A stretch of 64,000 nucleotides of DNA from Symsagittifera roscoffensis (taxonomy: Eukaryota; Xenacoelomorpha; Acoela; Convolutidae). Each line of letters starts with the position of its first letter. Position 1 is the first letter of the stretch. The position numbers and the translations under genes were made by a program. The stretch is from assembly GCF_963678635.1 (NCBI RefSeq), contig NC_087062.1, forward strand, positions 81,258,751-81,322,750, in the 5' to 3' direction. The notes beneath the pieces are model-generated. The model saw only the letters and a list, made by a program, of their open reading frames with translations. It did no database searches and was not told where the DNA came from. Shown in pieces: positions 63,896 to 64,000 of this stretch.

Positions 63896-64000
63896 ACCCT
63901 TCACCAAAACACACAATCTTTCTATCAGAAACAATATAAATCAATCTGAAACAACAACAAATAGGAAGGTCAGATCCCATCTCGTCCGGAAATAACATAT
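63852..64000 (-). repeat. 5' LTR, inner 149 bases
   Basis: It is identical to 40,606-40,754 except for one C/T difference (at 63,954 or so, in CAACAACAAATAGG against CAACAATAAATAGG). The rest lies beyond the window. Near-identity indicates recent insertion or recent homogenisation. Confidence 0.9.

Larger units (their letters stand above)
40606..64000 (-). mobile_element. Giant Ty3/gypsy-type LTR retrotransposon with a second coding block
   Basis: The 149 bases at 63,852-64,000 repeat 40,606-40,754 in the same orientation with one difference, marking the two LTRs. Between them, on the minus strand, lie leader, gag, protease, RT, RNase H, integrase, a macro-like domain and a further ~8.7 kb coding block. 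The order protease-RT-RNaseH-integrase is that of Ty3/gypsy. Only the inner end of the 5' LTR is in the window; with two ~2.1 kb LTRs the whole would be about 25.4 kb. The copy has at least six in-frame stops and about ten frame breaks. Target duplications cannot be checked, because the far flank is outside the window. Confidence 0.92.

Overview
The window is AT-rich eukaryotic DNA, most likely from an invertebrate animal. I infer this from the intron/repeat texture, the absence of bacterial-style gene packing, and the Ty3/gypsy-class retroelements. No host protein gene could be recognised, and I cannot name the species.

Positions 1 to about 24,600 are non-coding and built from old repeats. 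One is a roughly 1.2 kb dispersed element (full-length or partial near 1.4, 3.0, 4.3, 5.2 and 7.6 kb) whose copies may carry an internal 34-bp minisatellite and a degenerate tRNA-like head. Another is a ~180-bp repeat (5.0, 6.1 and 9.1 kb). A third is a ~0.5 kb MITE-like family bounded by TGTTCCGAC (16.0, 19.0 and 21.5 kb). A near-perfect ~390-bp hairpin lies at 23.35-23.74 kb. A 200-base assembly gap lies at 24,631-24,830.

Positions 25.2 to 38.2 kb (+ strand) hold a decayed, internally deleted LTR retrotransposon. An LTR remnant is joined directly to the end of pol, followed by a broken integrase, a macro-like domain, a broken SGNH hydrolase, a second SGNH-like domain, further unknown domains, an ~0.9 kb internal duplication and a 3' LTR. 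Positions 38.7 to 40.6 kb hold the remains of a non-LTR-type reverse transcriptase.

Positions 40,606 to 64,000 (- strand) are filled by a second, giant relative that inserted into that reverse transcriptase. The 3' LTR lies at about 40,606-42,746. The first 149 bases of the other LTR are at 63,852-64,000 and match in 148 of 149 positions. If the 5' LTR has the same length, the element is about 25.4 kb. In sense order it has a long leader with repeated ACCCTCC words, gag (coiled coil, two CCHC knuckles), an aspartic protease (DTGA), RT (YVDD), RNase H, integrase (HHCC, DD35E, GPF), a macro-like domain, a conserved splice-acceptor-like site, and a second coding block of about 8.7 kb. That block starts with an SGNH hydrolase carrying all its catalytic motifs, then an SGNH-like domain with a weakened first motif, then several unknown domains, ending in a 787-residue reading frame. 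Both copies keep this gene order although their 3' proteins have diverged strongly, so the accessory block belongs to the element family and is not a chance capture.

The accessory block (macro-like domain, two SGNH domains, unknown chain) is the most unusual thing here. The - copy looks recent by its LTRs, yet has at least six in-frame stops and about ten frame breaks. It is therefore a defective copy, a passenger moved in trans, or partly a product of sequencing indels.
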